A DNA stretch of 32,500 nt from Symbiodinium natans (Eukaryota > Sar > Dinophyceae > Suessiales > Symbiodiniaceae). Under the pieces are notes generated by a model. That model was not told the origin of the DNA and ran no database searches. It worked only from the letters and a program-made list of their open reading frames with translations. The stretch covers positions 175,001-207,500 of the forward strand of contig CAJNDS010002237.1 in the NCBI GenBank assembly GCA_905221605.1, in the 5' to 3' direction. A program made the translations under genes and the position numbers. Within the stretch, counting starts at the first letter, position 1; each line of letters begins with the position of its first letter. This document shows positions 8,311 to 17,829 of this stretch, piece by piece.

Positions 8311-8566
8311 ATGCCGGGATAAGCGTCCGGCACAAGCACCCAAGCTACCTTTTTCGACCCTCGCTACGGCGCAAAAACAAGCTGACTGGTTTTCTAGGCC
8401 GGCCCACTGCGCATTCAGCGGAGCACGATGCCTGCGTGCTGCAAGACTTGCACAGCTCAGGTCACGAGTTCACAGGCTTGGGGCTCAGCCACCTACTCTG
8501 CTTCTAGCTCACAAACGCAAGGCTGAAGCAACATCTGTGTATGTGACTCCAGTCAATTCCATCCAA

Positions 8567-8591
8567 TGTCGCGTGAGGTCTCCTCCTGACA
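8567..8591 (+). repeat. Hairpin element copy 11 (before ORF6)
   Basis: Arms TGTC 8567-8570 and GACA 8588-8591 enclose GCGT-GAGG-TCT-CCTC-CT. It lies 42 nt before the ORF6 start codon. Confidence 0.8.
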
Positions 8592-8633
8592 GCCATTTCA
8601 GATAGGCAAATAGCCCTCTGTGCCCCCTGCGCC

Positions 8634-9542
8634 ATGGATCTGGCTGCTCCTTACATCAGGCTTCGAGGCCCGGAACACAGCGTTTGCCTTGAACGCAATG
8701 GCCTCTTCAGGATGCAAGACCCGGAACCGCGGTGCAACTTCGAGCCATCAATCACCGACAACAAAGCAATGGACGATATCCACGCGCAGACCCAGGCCGC
8801 CTTCTACAATCGAGTACAATGGACGACGCAAGATCACAGACTGGCATCGGAATGGAGCGCCCTGATGGCCGATCACCCGGATCATTCCTTCCCAACTTCA
8901 GTTGCCTACTGGCCAAAATGGGACTCCACGGTGGTGTTCCGGGATGACTACTGCACGCTGATGCTTGGCACCCAGCGCACGGCTCTCGACATACCTGAAC
9001 TCAAAGCGCACCAGGTTGATATCATCGTGACTCTCAACGCATCATCGCGCTTCAGGGAGAGTTATGACACAGATGCCGATTGGCAGTTCATGTACCAAAT
9101 GGAGGGCATCTCCAACTTGCGCTACCATCTCTCGGACGTGCGCATCTCTCGGAACGATCAAGGCTTCCATGATGTGGTGTCAAATCTTGCCAGGACCTGG
9201 ATCAGGATGATCGACGAAATTGAGGGCCAGGAGTGCAGCCGCACCAAACCGATGGTCATCCTGTTCCATTGTCTTGCGGGCATCAATCGCTCGACCTCCG
9301 CCCTCTGTGCCTACCTGATTGTTCGCTACCACCTCACTGCTCAACAAGCGATAGCGATTCTACTCTCGGCTAGGCCTGGTCAACGCTACTGGCAGGAAAG
9401 AGATCAATTCCCTCTCGCGCTTCACTGGCTCTCCAGAGAATGCAAGAAGTCTGTTCTGGGGTACCTATGCATGGCCTGTGGAGACGCATTCAGACCCACA
9501 CCAGACGATGACCCTCAGGACATGGATGACTTCGACGAGTGA
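8634..9542 (+). CDS. ORF6: dual-specificity-phosphatase-like protein, 302 aa
   Basis: The start is ATG 8634 in a strong context (GCCATGG). The signature HCLAGINRS (Cys213, codon 9270-9272) is the HCx5R(S/T) P-loop of cysteine phosphatases. The following STSALCAYLIVRYHLTAQQAIAIL matches the helix after the loop in dual-specificity phosphatases. A candidate general acid is Asp168 in LSDVRIS. The family removes phosphate from Ser/Thr/Tyr residues or, in some members, RNA 5' ends or lipids; the substrate here is unknown. A C-terminal pair, C-x2-C (YLCMACGDAF), may bind zinc. The last codon and the TGA stop lie inside hairpin 12, so the protein ends in the DFDE encoded by the hairpin's left arm. 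A phosphatase inside a LINE-like unit is unusual. Confidence 0.8.
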   Translation: MDLAAPYIRLRGPEHSVCLERNGLFRMQDPEPRCNFEPSITDNKAMDDIHAQTQAAFYNRVQWTTQDHRLASEWSALMADHPDHSFPTSVAYWPKWDSTVVFRDDYCTLMLGTQRTALDIPELKAHQVDIIVTLNASSRFRESYDTDADWQFMYQMEGISNLRYHLSDVRISRNDQGFHDVVSNLARTWIRMIDEIEGQECSRTKPMVILFHCLAGINRSTSALCAYLIVRYHLTAQQAIAILLSARPGQRYWQERDQFPLALHWLSRECKKSVLGYLCMACGDAFRPTPDDDPQDMDDFDE

Positions 9543-9559
9543 GGTCCCCTCCTGTCGAA
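9531..9559 (+). repeat. Hairpin element copy 12 (contains ORF6 stop)
   Basis: Perfect 6-bp arms TTCGAC 9531-9536 and GTCGAA 9554-9559 enclose GAGT-GAGG-TCC-CCTC-CT. The ORF6 stop TGA (9540-9542) spans the end of the internal loop and the first bases of the inner stem. Confidence 0.85.
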
Positions 9560-9759
9560 CCCCACCTTTTCCTTACCTTCTTTAGAAGCGACTGTACTGA
9601 CAACGCGGGCCTGTGCAGAAAACGCGTGTTACCCCTGATCATCTACTACATCATGCATTAATAGAGCTTGCACCTGTCCTCTCCCGGCTCCTGCTCAGGT
9701 CTCTCAATGCTCCACCTCACATCGAGGTTTTGCCCCAGCCTCAACCAGCTGATGTCATC

Positions 9760-10302
9760 ATGCAAAAGACACATTCAGAGCAGCTCTTCCTTCTCTACCT
9801 CAGCGGAGGAAGGCAAGCCACATCGAGAAACCCGACACAGAGAAGACAAACCCTCCAAAAGACGACATCCTCATGTCCTCATGGCAAGAGGCATCAGGCG
9901 GACGCAGACTCCCGTCCGATCACGGAGGCTGACCTGGACTCTGAGGCTTCTTCCCTTCAGGATGATGACGACCTAGTGGAATCCCTGTCAAGGAGCTCCT
10001 CGAGACGGACAGCCTCTTCCCGGAACCAGCCCGCCCAGCTGGCTCCAGGAGGCCCGCCTCCGCCTACCCCCATAACAACCAAGGCACTCTCGCCGGCGAA
10101 CCAGGCTCAGACCGTACCCAAAGCCACCCAGCAGGCCTACCAGCCGTCGGGCCCCCCTGCCCCGACTCCGGTTTTAAGGGCTCCAGTGCATGCCCGAGCC
10201 CTCCCTTCGCTGCCCCCGCCCCCCCCGCCCCCCCCGCTCCCCCCGCCCCCCCGCCCCCGCCGACCCCCTCCGCTGCCTTGCTGTCAGATTGGCGTGTTTT
10301 AA
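9760..10302 (+). pseudogene. ORF7: start of an unrecognised ORF broken by the C-rich satellite
   Basis: The first ATG is 9760; the frame is open from at least 9613. The first part reads as an acidic, Ser/Arg-rich disordered protein (ADLDSEASSLQDDDDLVE; SLSRSSSRRTASS) and looks genuine. From about 10168 the frame enters the C-rich satellite, encodes only proline-rich filler and stops at 10302. No domain is recognisable. I read it as the 5' part of a further ORF of the same retroelement, truncated by the satellite. No hairpin copy follows it. Confidence 0.35.
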
Positions 10303-12450
10303 GGGGTTTAGTGCATGCCCCACTCCTGCCCACCCCTCCCGCTGCCTTGCTGTTAGAATGGAGTGTTTTCAAGGGCTCCAGTGCATGCCCGAACCCTCCC
10401 TTTGCTGCCCCCGCCCCCCCCGCCCCCCCCACTGCCCCCGCTCCCCCCGCCCTTCCCACCCCCGCCGACCCCCTCCACTGCCTTGCTGTCAAACTGGCGT
10501 GTTTTAAGGGCTCCAGTGCATGCCCCACTCCTGCCCACCCCTCCCGCTGCCTTGCTGTTAGAATGGAGTGTTTTAAGGGCTCCAGTGCATGCTCGAGCCC
10601 TCCCTTCGCTGCCCCCGCCCCCCCCGCCCCCCCCGCTCCCCCCGCCCCCACCCCCCGCCGACCCCCTCCGCTGCCTTGCTGTCAGACTGGCTGTCAGACT
10701 GGCGTGTTTTAAGGGGTTTAGTGCATGCCCCACTCCTGCCCACCCCTCCCGCTGCCTTGCTGTTAGAATGGAGTGTTTTTAAGGGCTCCAGTGCATGCCC
10801 GAGCCCTCCCTTCGCTGCCCCCGCCCCCCGCCCCCCCCGCCCCCCCCGCTCCCCCCGCTCCCCCCGCCCTTCCCACCCCCGCCGAGCCCTCCCTTCGCTG
10901 CCCCCTCCGCTGCCTTGCTGTCTGGCGTGTTTTAAGGGCTCCGGTGCACGCCCCACTCCTGCCCACCCCTCCCGCTGCCTTGCTGTTAGAATGAAGTGTT
11001 TTTAAGGGCTCCAGTGCATGCCCAAGCCCTCCCTTCGCTGCCCCCGCCCCCCCCGCCCCCCCCGCTCCCCCGCTCCCCCCGCCCTGCCCACACCCGCCGA
11101 CCCCCTCCGCTGCCTTGCTGTCACACTGGCGTGTTTTAAGGGCTCCAGTGCATGCCCACTCCTGCCCACCCCTTCCGCTGCCTTGCTGTGCTTTGCTGTT
11201 AGAATGGAGTGTTTTTAAGGGCTCCAGTGCATGCCCGAGCCCTCCCTTCGCTGCCCCCGCCCCCCCCCGCCCCCCCGCCCCCCCCGCTCCCCCCGCTCCC
11301 CCCGCCCTTCTCACCCCCGCCGACCCCCTCCGCTGCCTGCTGTCAGACTGGCGTGTTTTAAGGGCTCCAGTGCATGCCCCACTCCTGCCCACCCCTCCCG
11401 CTGCCTTGCTGTTAGAATGGAGTGTTTTCAGACTGGCGTGTTTAATGGCTCCAGCGCATGCCCCACTCCTGCCCACCCCTCCCGCTGCCTTGCTGTTAGA
11501 ATGGAGTGTTTTTAAGGGCTTAAGTGCATGCCCGAGCCCTCCCTTCGCTGCCCCCGCCCCCCCCGCCCCGCCCTTCCCACCCCCGCCTTGCTGTCAGACT
11601 GGCGTGTTTTAAGGGCTCCAGTGCATGCCCCACTCCTGCCCACCCCTCCCGCTGCCTTGGGCTCCAGTGCATGCCCGAGCCCTCCCTTCGCTGCCCCCGC
11701 CCCCCCCCCGGCCCCTGCCCTTCCCACCCCCGCCGACCCCCTCCGCTGCCTTGCTGTCAGACTGGCGTGTTTTAAGGGGTTTAGTGCCCCACTCCTGCCC
11801 ACCCCTCCCGCTGCCCCGCTGCCTTGCTGTTAGAATGGAGTGTTTTTAAGGGCTCCAGTGCATGCCCGAGCCCTCCCTTCGCTGCCCCGCCCCCCCCGCC
11901 CCCCCCGCTCCCCCCGCTCCCCCCGCCCTTCCCACCCCCGCCGACCCCCTCCGCTGCCTTGCTGTCAGACTGGCGTGTTTTAAGGGCTCCAGTGCATGCC
12001 CCCCCTTGCTGTTAGAATGGAGTGTTTTCAAGGGCTCCAGTGCATGCCCGAGCCCTCCCTTCGCTGCCCCCGCCCCCCCCGCCCCCCCCGCTGCCCCCGT
12101 CCCCCCAGCCTTCCCGCCTTGCGGTCAAATGGTGTGTTTTACGGGCTTCCAGTGCATGCCCCACTCCTGCCCACCCCTCCCCGCTGCCCGCTGTTAGCAT
12201 AAGGCTCAGTTCGAGCCCTCCCTTCGCTGCCCTCCCTCGCTGCCCCCGCCCCCCCCGCCCCCCCGCTCCCCCCCCCCCCGCCGACCTCCTCCGCTGCCTT
12301 GCTGTCAGACTGGCGTGTTGTAAGGGGTTTAGTGCCCCACTCCTGCCCACCCCTCCCGCTGCCTTGCTGTTAGAATGGAGTGTTTTTAAGGGCTCCAGTG
12401 CATGCCCGAGCCCTCCCTTCGCTGCCCCCGCCCCCCCCGCCCCCGTGGGT
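10168..12450. repeat. C-rich tandem satellite, ~200-bp unit
   Basis: About 12 units begin with CGAGCCCTCCCTTCGCTGCC or a close variant (10195, 10390, 10592, 10799, 11024, 11235, 11532, 11677, 11867, 12050, 12212, 12408). Spacings run from 145 to 297 and are usually 190-210. Each unit has a block of C7-9 runs separated by single G, then two half-units that both contain GTTTTAAGGG-like and CTGCCTTGCTGT sequences. Length differences come mostly from C-run number and half-unit deletions. The long proline/glycine reading frames on both strands are by-products of this repeat. Confidence 0.9.
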
Positions 12451-12451
12451 G

Positions 12452-12478
12452 GCTTAAATAGGGTTTATTTGGAAGCTG
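12452..12478 (+). repeat. Left copy of a 27-bp terminal-repeat-like sequence
   Basis: Starts GCTTAAATAGGG and ends GGAAGCTG. It is the exact reverse complement of 19800-19826, and lies at the junction between the C-rich satellite and the purine/pyrimidine-biased region. Similarity to the other copy continues weakly for about 20 bp. Confidence 0.7.
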
Positions 12479-15433
12479 AGAGTCGTGTTTTTGTGTGGTA
12501 GATACAAAGGAAAGGGCATAAGAAAGTAGCGAAAGGAGCTCCTCAATTCCCTTCCTTATCTCCTATCCTCTTTTCTTTACAGGAGAATACAGGAAAAGGG
12601 CCTCCATTCCCCTCTTGTTCTTCCTTTCTTGTGTTTTTGTCATTTAAAGGGGAACAGGAGAAGAGAAGGGAAAGAGAAGGAGAGAGGAGAGATAAAAGGA
12701 ACACAATTTTAATGGGAAGAGCCAAGAAAAGAATAGAAGAGAGATGAACAAAGAAGATGGAGAGACAAAACAAGGCGCAAAGAAGATGGCACTCTTCTTT
12801 ATCTATCCTCTCTCCCTTCCCTCTCCCTTCCCTCTTTCTTTTCGAAACAGAAAAACTAAAAAGGAAGAACTTGAAAAGGAGAAGGGTAAGGAAAAGAGCA
12901 GAAGAGACAGGCCGAAAAGAGGGATATGATGAAGTATGGGCAAGGTCCACGCGCAAGGAGTCACCCTCTGCTTACCCTTCCACTGCTTTATCATACAAGT
13001 TCCTTTCTTGTGTTTTATTAGTTAAAATGTAACAGAAGGAGAGAAGGGCAAGGGAAGTGAGAGAGGAGAGACAACAAGGAGGCCATTTGAATTTTCTGGA
13101 GGGGTACTGAAAAGAAGAGAAGACACAAGAAACAAGGAGACGGATAGCACTCTTCTTTATCTATCATCTCTCCCTTCCTTGTCTCTCGCTTTTCCCTCTA
13201 TAATTAAAACAAATAGGTGCCCTCTCCTCTTCAGGAAGCCCCCTTGCCCTTATTTTGCTAGCTTTCTGAAACGACAAGGAAAACAACACATAGAAAGAGA
13301 GGAAAGGGAATGAAACAATAGGCAGTGGAGCTCTTCAGTGTCTTTACCTATCTCTTTTCTTCTTTTTCTTCTTCATTCAATAAGGAAAAGAAGCTTCCTT
13401 TGGTGTGATTTTGAGATTCAAAAGAGAACAAGAGAAGGGAAGGGAGAGAGAAAGGAGAGAGGAGAGATCAAAAGGAAGCAATTTTCATGGGAAGAGCAAT
13501 GAAAATCATGGAAGAGAAATGAAGACAGGAGAGGGAGGTGCAAAATCAGGCAAAGAGAAGATGGTGCTCGTTTTCTTCTTTCCTCTCTTTCTTATCTTTC
13601 CCTTTCAGATAAAAACAAAAGGAAGAACAATGAACATGTAAAGGAACCCGTTTTCTTTTTCCGTTTGGGAACAAGGAAAAGAACAGAGGCGATAGGGCGA
13701 GAGGAGGGATTTGCTGCAGCATGGGGAGGGTCTACGGACAAGGAGCCAACCCCGCTCGCTTTCCCCATCCATTGGAAAAGAAAGGAGCATGGCCTCCATT
13801 CCCCTCTTGTTCTTCCTTTCTTGCGCTTTTGTCATTTAAAGGGGAACAGGAGAAGAGAAGGGAGAGAGAAGGAGAGAGGAGAGACAAAAGGATTGCATTG
13901 TTAATGGGAAGAGCAAAAAAAGAATAGAAGAGAGATGAATAGAGAAGTGGGAGAGACAAAACAAGGCGCAGAGAAGATGGCACTCTTCTTTATCTATCCT
14001 CTCTCCCTTCTCTCTCCCTTCCCTCTTTCTTTTCGAAATAAGAAAACAAAAAGGAAGAACTATGAGAAGGAGAAGGGTAAGGAAAGGAACAGAAGAGATA
14101 GGCCGAGAGGAGGGGTATGATGAAGTATGGACCGGTCCACGCGCCAGGAGTCACCCTCTGCTTACCCTTCCACTGCCTTATCACACAAGTTCCTTTCTTG
14201 TGGTTTATCAGTCAAAAGGAAACAGAAGGAGAGAAGGGAAAGAGAAGTGAGACGAGATAACAAGGATGCCATTTTGCTGGAAGCGCAACTGTATGTGGCC
14301 ACAACAAGCAGGCCAGGGAGGCTCAGGCGGGGCAAGTCTCTCCCTAATTAGAAAAATCAATCTTGCTATTCACAGGTAGGCGCCCTTCTTCCTCTTCAGG
14401 AAATCGCCTTTCCCTTATTTTGCTTTTTGAAGCGAATAAGACAAACAACAGATAAGAAGAGAGGACAGGGAATGACTAGGTAAAGAGAGGAGCTCTTCAA
14501 TTTCCTCCCTATCTCTTAAGTTACTTTTCCTTCTTGGGCGGGTGTCCTTTTTTCTTCCTTGAAGATGCAGAAAACTAGCAAAAAGGACACCCGATCGCCC
14601 ATTTTCTTTTCAATTCCCTTCCTTATCTCCTATGCTCTTTTCCTTATTCATTGCAACAGGAGAATACAGGAAAAGGGCCTCCATTCCCCTCTTCTTCCTT
14701 TCTTGTGTTTTTGTCATTTAAAGGGGAACAGGAGAAGACAAGGGAAAGAGAAGGAGAGAGCAGAGATAAAAGGAACACAATTCTAATGGGAAGAGCCAAG
14801 AAAAGAATAGAAGAGAGATGAACAAAGAAGATGGAGAGACAAAACAAGGCGCAAAGAAGATGGCACTCTTCTTTATCTATCCTCTCGCCCTTCTCTCTCC
14901 CTTCCCTCTTTCTTTTCGAAACAGAAAAACTAAAAAGGAAGAACTTGAAAAGGAGAAGGGTAAGGAAAAGAGCAGAAGAGACAGGCCGAAAAGAGGAATA
15001 TGATGAACTGAAAAGAAGAGAAGACACAAGAAACAAGGAGACGGATAGCACTCTTCTTTATCTATCATCTCTCCCTTCCTTGTCTCTCGCTTTCCCCTCT
15101 ACAATTAAAAAAATAGGTGCCCTCTCTCCTCTTCAGGAAGCCCCCTTGCCCTTATTTTGCTAGCTTTCTGAAACGACAAGGAAACAACACATAGAAAGAG
15201 AGGAAAGGGAATGAAACAATAGGCAGTGGAGCTCTTCAGTGTCTTTACCTATCTCTTTTCTTGTTTTTCTTTTTCATTCAATAAGGAAAAGAAGCTTCCT
15301 TTGGTGTGATTTTGAGATTCAAAAGAGAACAAGAGAAGAGAAGGGAGAGAGAAAGGAGAGAGGAGAGATCAAAAGGAAGCAATTTTCATGGGAAGAGCAA
15401 TGAAAATCATGGAGGAGAAATGAAGACAGGAGA
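12479..15433. repeat. Purine/pyrimidine strand-biased DNA in three related blocks
   Basis: Long runs of G/A (GAGAAGGGA-type) alternate with C/T runs. Three related blocks are visible. Block A is about 12600-13535, block B about 13790-14440, and block C about 14680-15433. C matches A closely at 12600-12930 and again at 13210-13535, but lacks about 170 nt in between (junction near 15005). B is more diverged and also carries CCTCCATTCCCCTCTTGTTC. The ORFs here are Lys/Glu/Arg or Phe/Leu/Ser strings with no domain. I see no gene. Confidence 0.75.
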
Positions 15434-17277
15434 CCGGGATCCCCTTGGCACCCTGCAAAAGTCCTGCAAATACCACACAAAACGGAAAAGGGTAGGAACA
15501 ACATTTGCGGGTCAAAATTTGCCGGGATCCCCATGGCACCCTGCAAAAGTCCTGCAAATACCACACAAAACGGAAAAGGGTAGGAACAACATTTGCGGGT
15601 CAAAATTTGCCGGGATCCCCTTGGCACCCTGCAAAAGTCCTGCAAATGCCACACACAACGGAAAAGGGTAGGAACAACATTTGCGGGTCAAAATTTGCCG
15701 GGATCCCCTTGGCACCCTGCAAAAGTCCTGCAAATGCCACACAAAACGGAAAAGGGTAGGAACAACATGTGCGGGTCAAAATTTGCCGGGATCCCCTTGG
15801 CACCCTGCAAAAGTCCTGCAAATACCACACCAAACGGAAAAGGGTAGGAACAACATTTGCAGGTCAAAATTTGCCGGGATCCCCTTGGCACCCTGCAAAA
15901 GTCCTGCAAATACCACACAAAACGGAAAAGGGTAGGAACAACATTTGCGGGTCAAAATTTGCCGGGATCCCCTTGGCACCCTGCAAAAGTGCTGCAAATG
16001 CCACACAAAACGGAAAGGGTAGGAACAACTTTGCGGGTCAAAATTGCCGGGATCCCCTTGGCACCCTGCAAAAGTCCTGCAAATACCACACAAAACGGAA
16101 AAGGGTAGGAACAACATTTGCGGGTCAAAATTTGCCGGGATCCCCTTGGCACCCTGCAGAAGTCCTGCAAATACCACACAAAACGGAAAGGGTAGGAACA
16201 ACATTTGCGGGTCAAAATTTGCCGGGATCCCCTTGGCTCCCTGCAAAAGTCCTGCAAATGCCACACAAATCGGAATAGGGTAGGAACAACATTTGCGGGT
16301 CAAAATTTGCCGGGATTCCCTTGGCACCCTGCAAAAGTCCTGCAAATACCACACAAAACGAAAAAGGGTAGGAACAACATTTGCGGGTCAAAATTTGCCG
16401 GGATCCCCTTGGCACCCTGCAAAAGTCCTGCAAATGCCACACAAAACGGCAAAGGGTAGGAACAACATTTACGGGTCAAAATTTGCCGGGATCCCCTTGG
16501 CACCCTGCGAAAGCCCTGCAAATGCCACACAAATCGGAATAGTGTAGGAACAACATTTGCGGGTCAAAATTTGCCGGGATTCCCTTGGCACCCTGCAAAA
16601 GTCCTGCAAATACCACACAAAACGAGAAAGGGTAGGAACAACATTTGCGGGTCAAAATTTGCCGGGATCCCCTTGGCACCCTGCAAAAGTCCTGCAAATA
16701 CCACACACAACGGAAAAGGGTAGGAACAACATTTGCGGGTCAAATTTGCCGTGATCCCCTTTGCACCCTGCAAAAGTCCTGCAACATGCCACACAAAATT
16801 CGGAAAAGGGTAGTAACACAATTGCGGTCAAATTTTGCCGGATTCCCCTTGGCAAACCCTGCAAAGTCCTGCAATCCACACACAAACTACAAGGGTAGAA
16901 CCACATTTGGCGGGTCAAAATTTGCCGGGATCCCCTTGGCACCCTGCAAAAGTCCTGCAAATGCCACACGCAAAGGGTAAGGAACACATTTACGGGGTCA
17001 AATTTGCCGGGAATCCCCTTGGCACCCTGCGAAAAGCCCTGCCCATGCCACACATCGGGAGTGCGCGGAATAAGTGTAGGAAACAACCCCCATTTGCGGG
17101 TCAATTTGGCCGGGATTCCCTTGGCACCCTGGAAAAGTCCTGCAAATACCACACAAAACGAAAAAGGGTAGGAACAACATTTGCGGGTCAAAATTTGCCG
17201 GGATCCCCTTGGCACCCTGCAAAAGTCCTGCAAATACCACACACAACGGAAAAGGGTAGGAACAACATTTGCGGGTC
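15434..17277. repeat. 88-bp tandem satellite, about 21 copies
   Basis: The unit runs from CCGGGATCCCCTTGGCACCC through GTCCTGCAAATACCACAC and GGGTAGGAACAACATTTGCG back to CAAAATTTG. The period is 88 bp, shown by repeated positions 15505, 15593, 15681, 15769 and 15857. Copies from 15434 to 16740 and from 17110 to 17277 are nearly identical. Those from about 16740 to 17110 are degraded by many small indels. There are no unique spacers between units. Frames repeat every three units (264 bp) and are not genes. Confidence 0.95.
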
Positions 17278-17370
17278 GGGGTTGGGGGGTCAGGAATTAA
17301 ATAATTTAAATAATGTAAATACCCCAGGGGGGGCGTCCGGGCATTTAAATTATTTAAATTATTTAATTCC

Positions 17371-17488
17371 CCGGCTCGTACTTTAGTATTGGGGGGAGGC
17401 CCGTGCTCGTAATTCAGTATTGGGGGGAGGCCCGGGCTCGCAATTTAGTGTTGAGGGGGAGGCCCGGGCTCGTGATTTGGTATCGGGG
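17371..17488. repeat. ~37-bp tandem repeat, about 3.5 copies
   Basis: Copies of a unit containing GGCTCGTAATTTAGTATTGG followed by GGGGAGGCCCG (with variants) lead into the left arm of the next inverted repeat. Confidence 0.7.
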
Positions 17489-17808
17489 AATTGAAAAATT
17501 GATTTCATTTCAATGTCCAGGGGCCCGATTTGGCCAAATTTTGCCGGGCAGCCTCCGGGCAAAATTTGGCCAAATCGAGCCGCGCATTTCTCATGGCATA
17601 CGAAGGGCAGCCCGATTTGGCCAAATTTTGCCCGGAGGCTGCCCGGCAAAATTTGGCCAAATCGAGCCGCGATAGTTTAAAATAATCTCGGGCCTTCAGA
17701 AAGGCGCGGCTCGATTTGGCCAAATTTTGACCGGAGGCTGCCCGGCAAAATTTGGCCAAATCGGGCCCCTGGACATTGACATGAAATCAATCTTTCAATT
17801 CCCCGATA
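17481..17808. repeat. 105-bp inverted arms with nested palindromes
   Basis: The left arm 17481-17585 (TATCGGGGAATTG...GAGCCGCGC) is inverted at 17704-17808 (GCGCGGCTCG...CCCCGATA) with few mismatches. Each arm itself contains a palindrome built from GATTTGGCCAAATTTTG and its complement around a GCCGGGCAGCCTCCGGGC-like centre. The 118-nt middle contains a third copy of that palindrome (17610-17671). Confidence 0.85.
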
Positions 17809-17829
17809 CTAAATCGGGGGGGGGGCCAG

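Larger units (their letters stand above)
8265..8633 (+). other. Spacer between ORF5 and ORF6 with two hairpins
   Basis: About 370 nt containing hairpin copies 10 and 11 at its two ends. No ORF here has protein-like content I can defend. The ORF6 ATG follows hairpin 11 by 42 nt. Confidence 0.5.
1..10170 (+). mobile_element. Multi-ORF non-LTR (LINE-like) retroelement, 5' truncated by window, 3' end lost in satellite
   Basis: Six same-strand ORFs plus a partial seventh are packed head to tail without introns. They start with an endonuclease/reverse transcriptase ORF. ORF2 has zinc fingers and a ubiquitin-specific-protease-like domain, and ORF6 has a phosphatase signature. That they form one element is inferred from three things: shared strand, short spacers, and a family of 12 same-orientation hairpins that I see from 1007 to 9559 and nowhere else in the window. 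The 5' end lies upstream of the window. The 3' end is not visible because the C-rich satellite begins near 10168, and I see no poly(A) tail or target duplication. Capture of an OTU cysteine protease is known in the Dualen/RandI LINE group, so a protease cargo has precedent. A USP plus a phosphatase is not something I know of. The alternative is a run of separate genes next to a solo LINE. Confidence 0.6.

Noticed and set aside
1007-9559. Hairpins as introns, because the core contains GTGAGG like a 5' splice site
   Set aside because: Several copies lie inside open frames that stay readable with the hairpin retained, there is no consistent 3' AG at a fixed distance, and the arms pair rather than follow splice rules.
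1007-9559. Hairpins as kink-turns or bacterial-type terminators
   Set aside because: The internal loop lacks the tandem G-A pairs of a kink-turn and there is no U-tract after the stem.
10064-12350. Long minus-strand Gly/Ala-rich and plus-strand Pro-rich reading frames
   Set aside because: They are translations of the C-rich satellite; frames shift with every C-run length change and carry no domain.
12543-14184. Phe/Leu/Ser-rich minus-strand frames resembling membrane proteins
   Set aside because: They come from CT-rich runs; residues are those expected from TTC/TCT/CTT triplets and the copies change frame between blocks.
15319-17246. Overlapping 76-196-aa frames on both strands
   Set aside because: They repeat every 88 bp, carry the same peptide over and over and follow the satellite, not a gene.
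15434-17277. CRISPR-like array
   Set aside because: Units are contiguous 88-bp copies without unique spacers, and no cas-like gene is present; this is a plain satellite.
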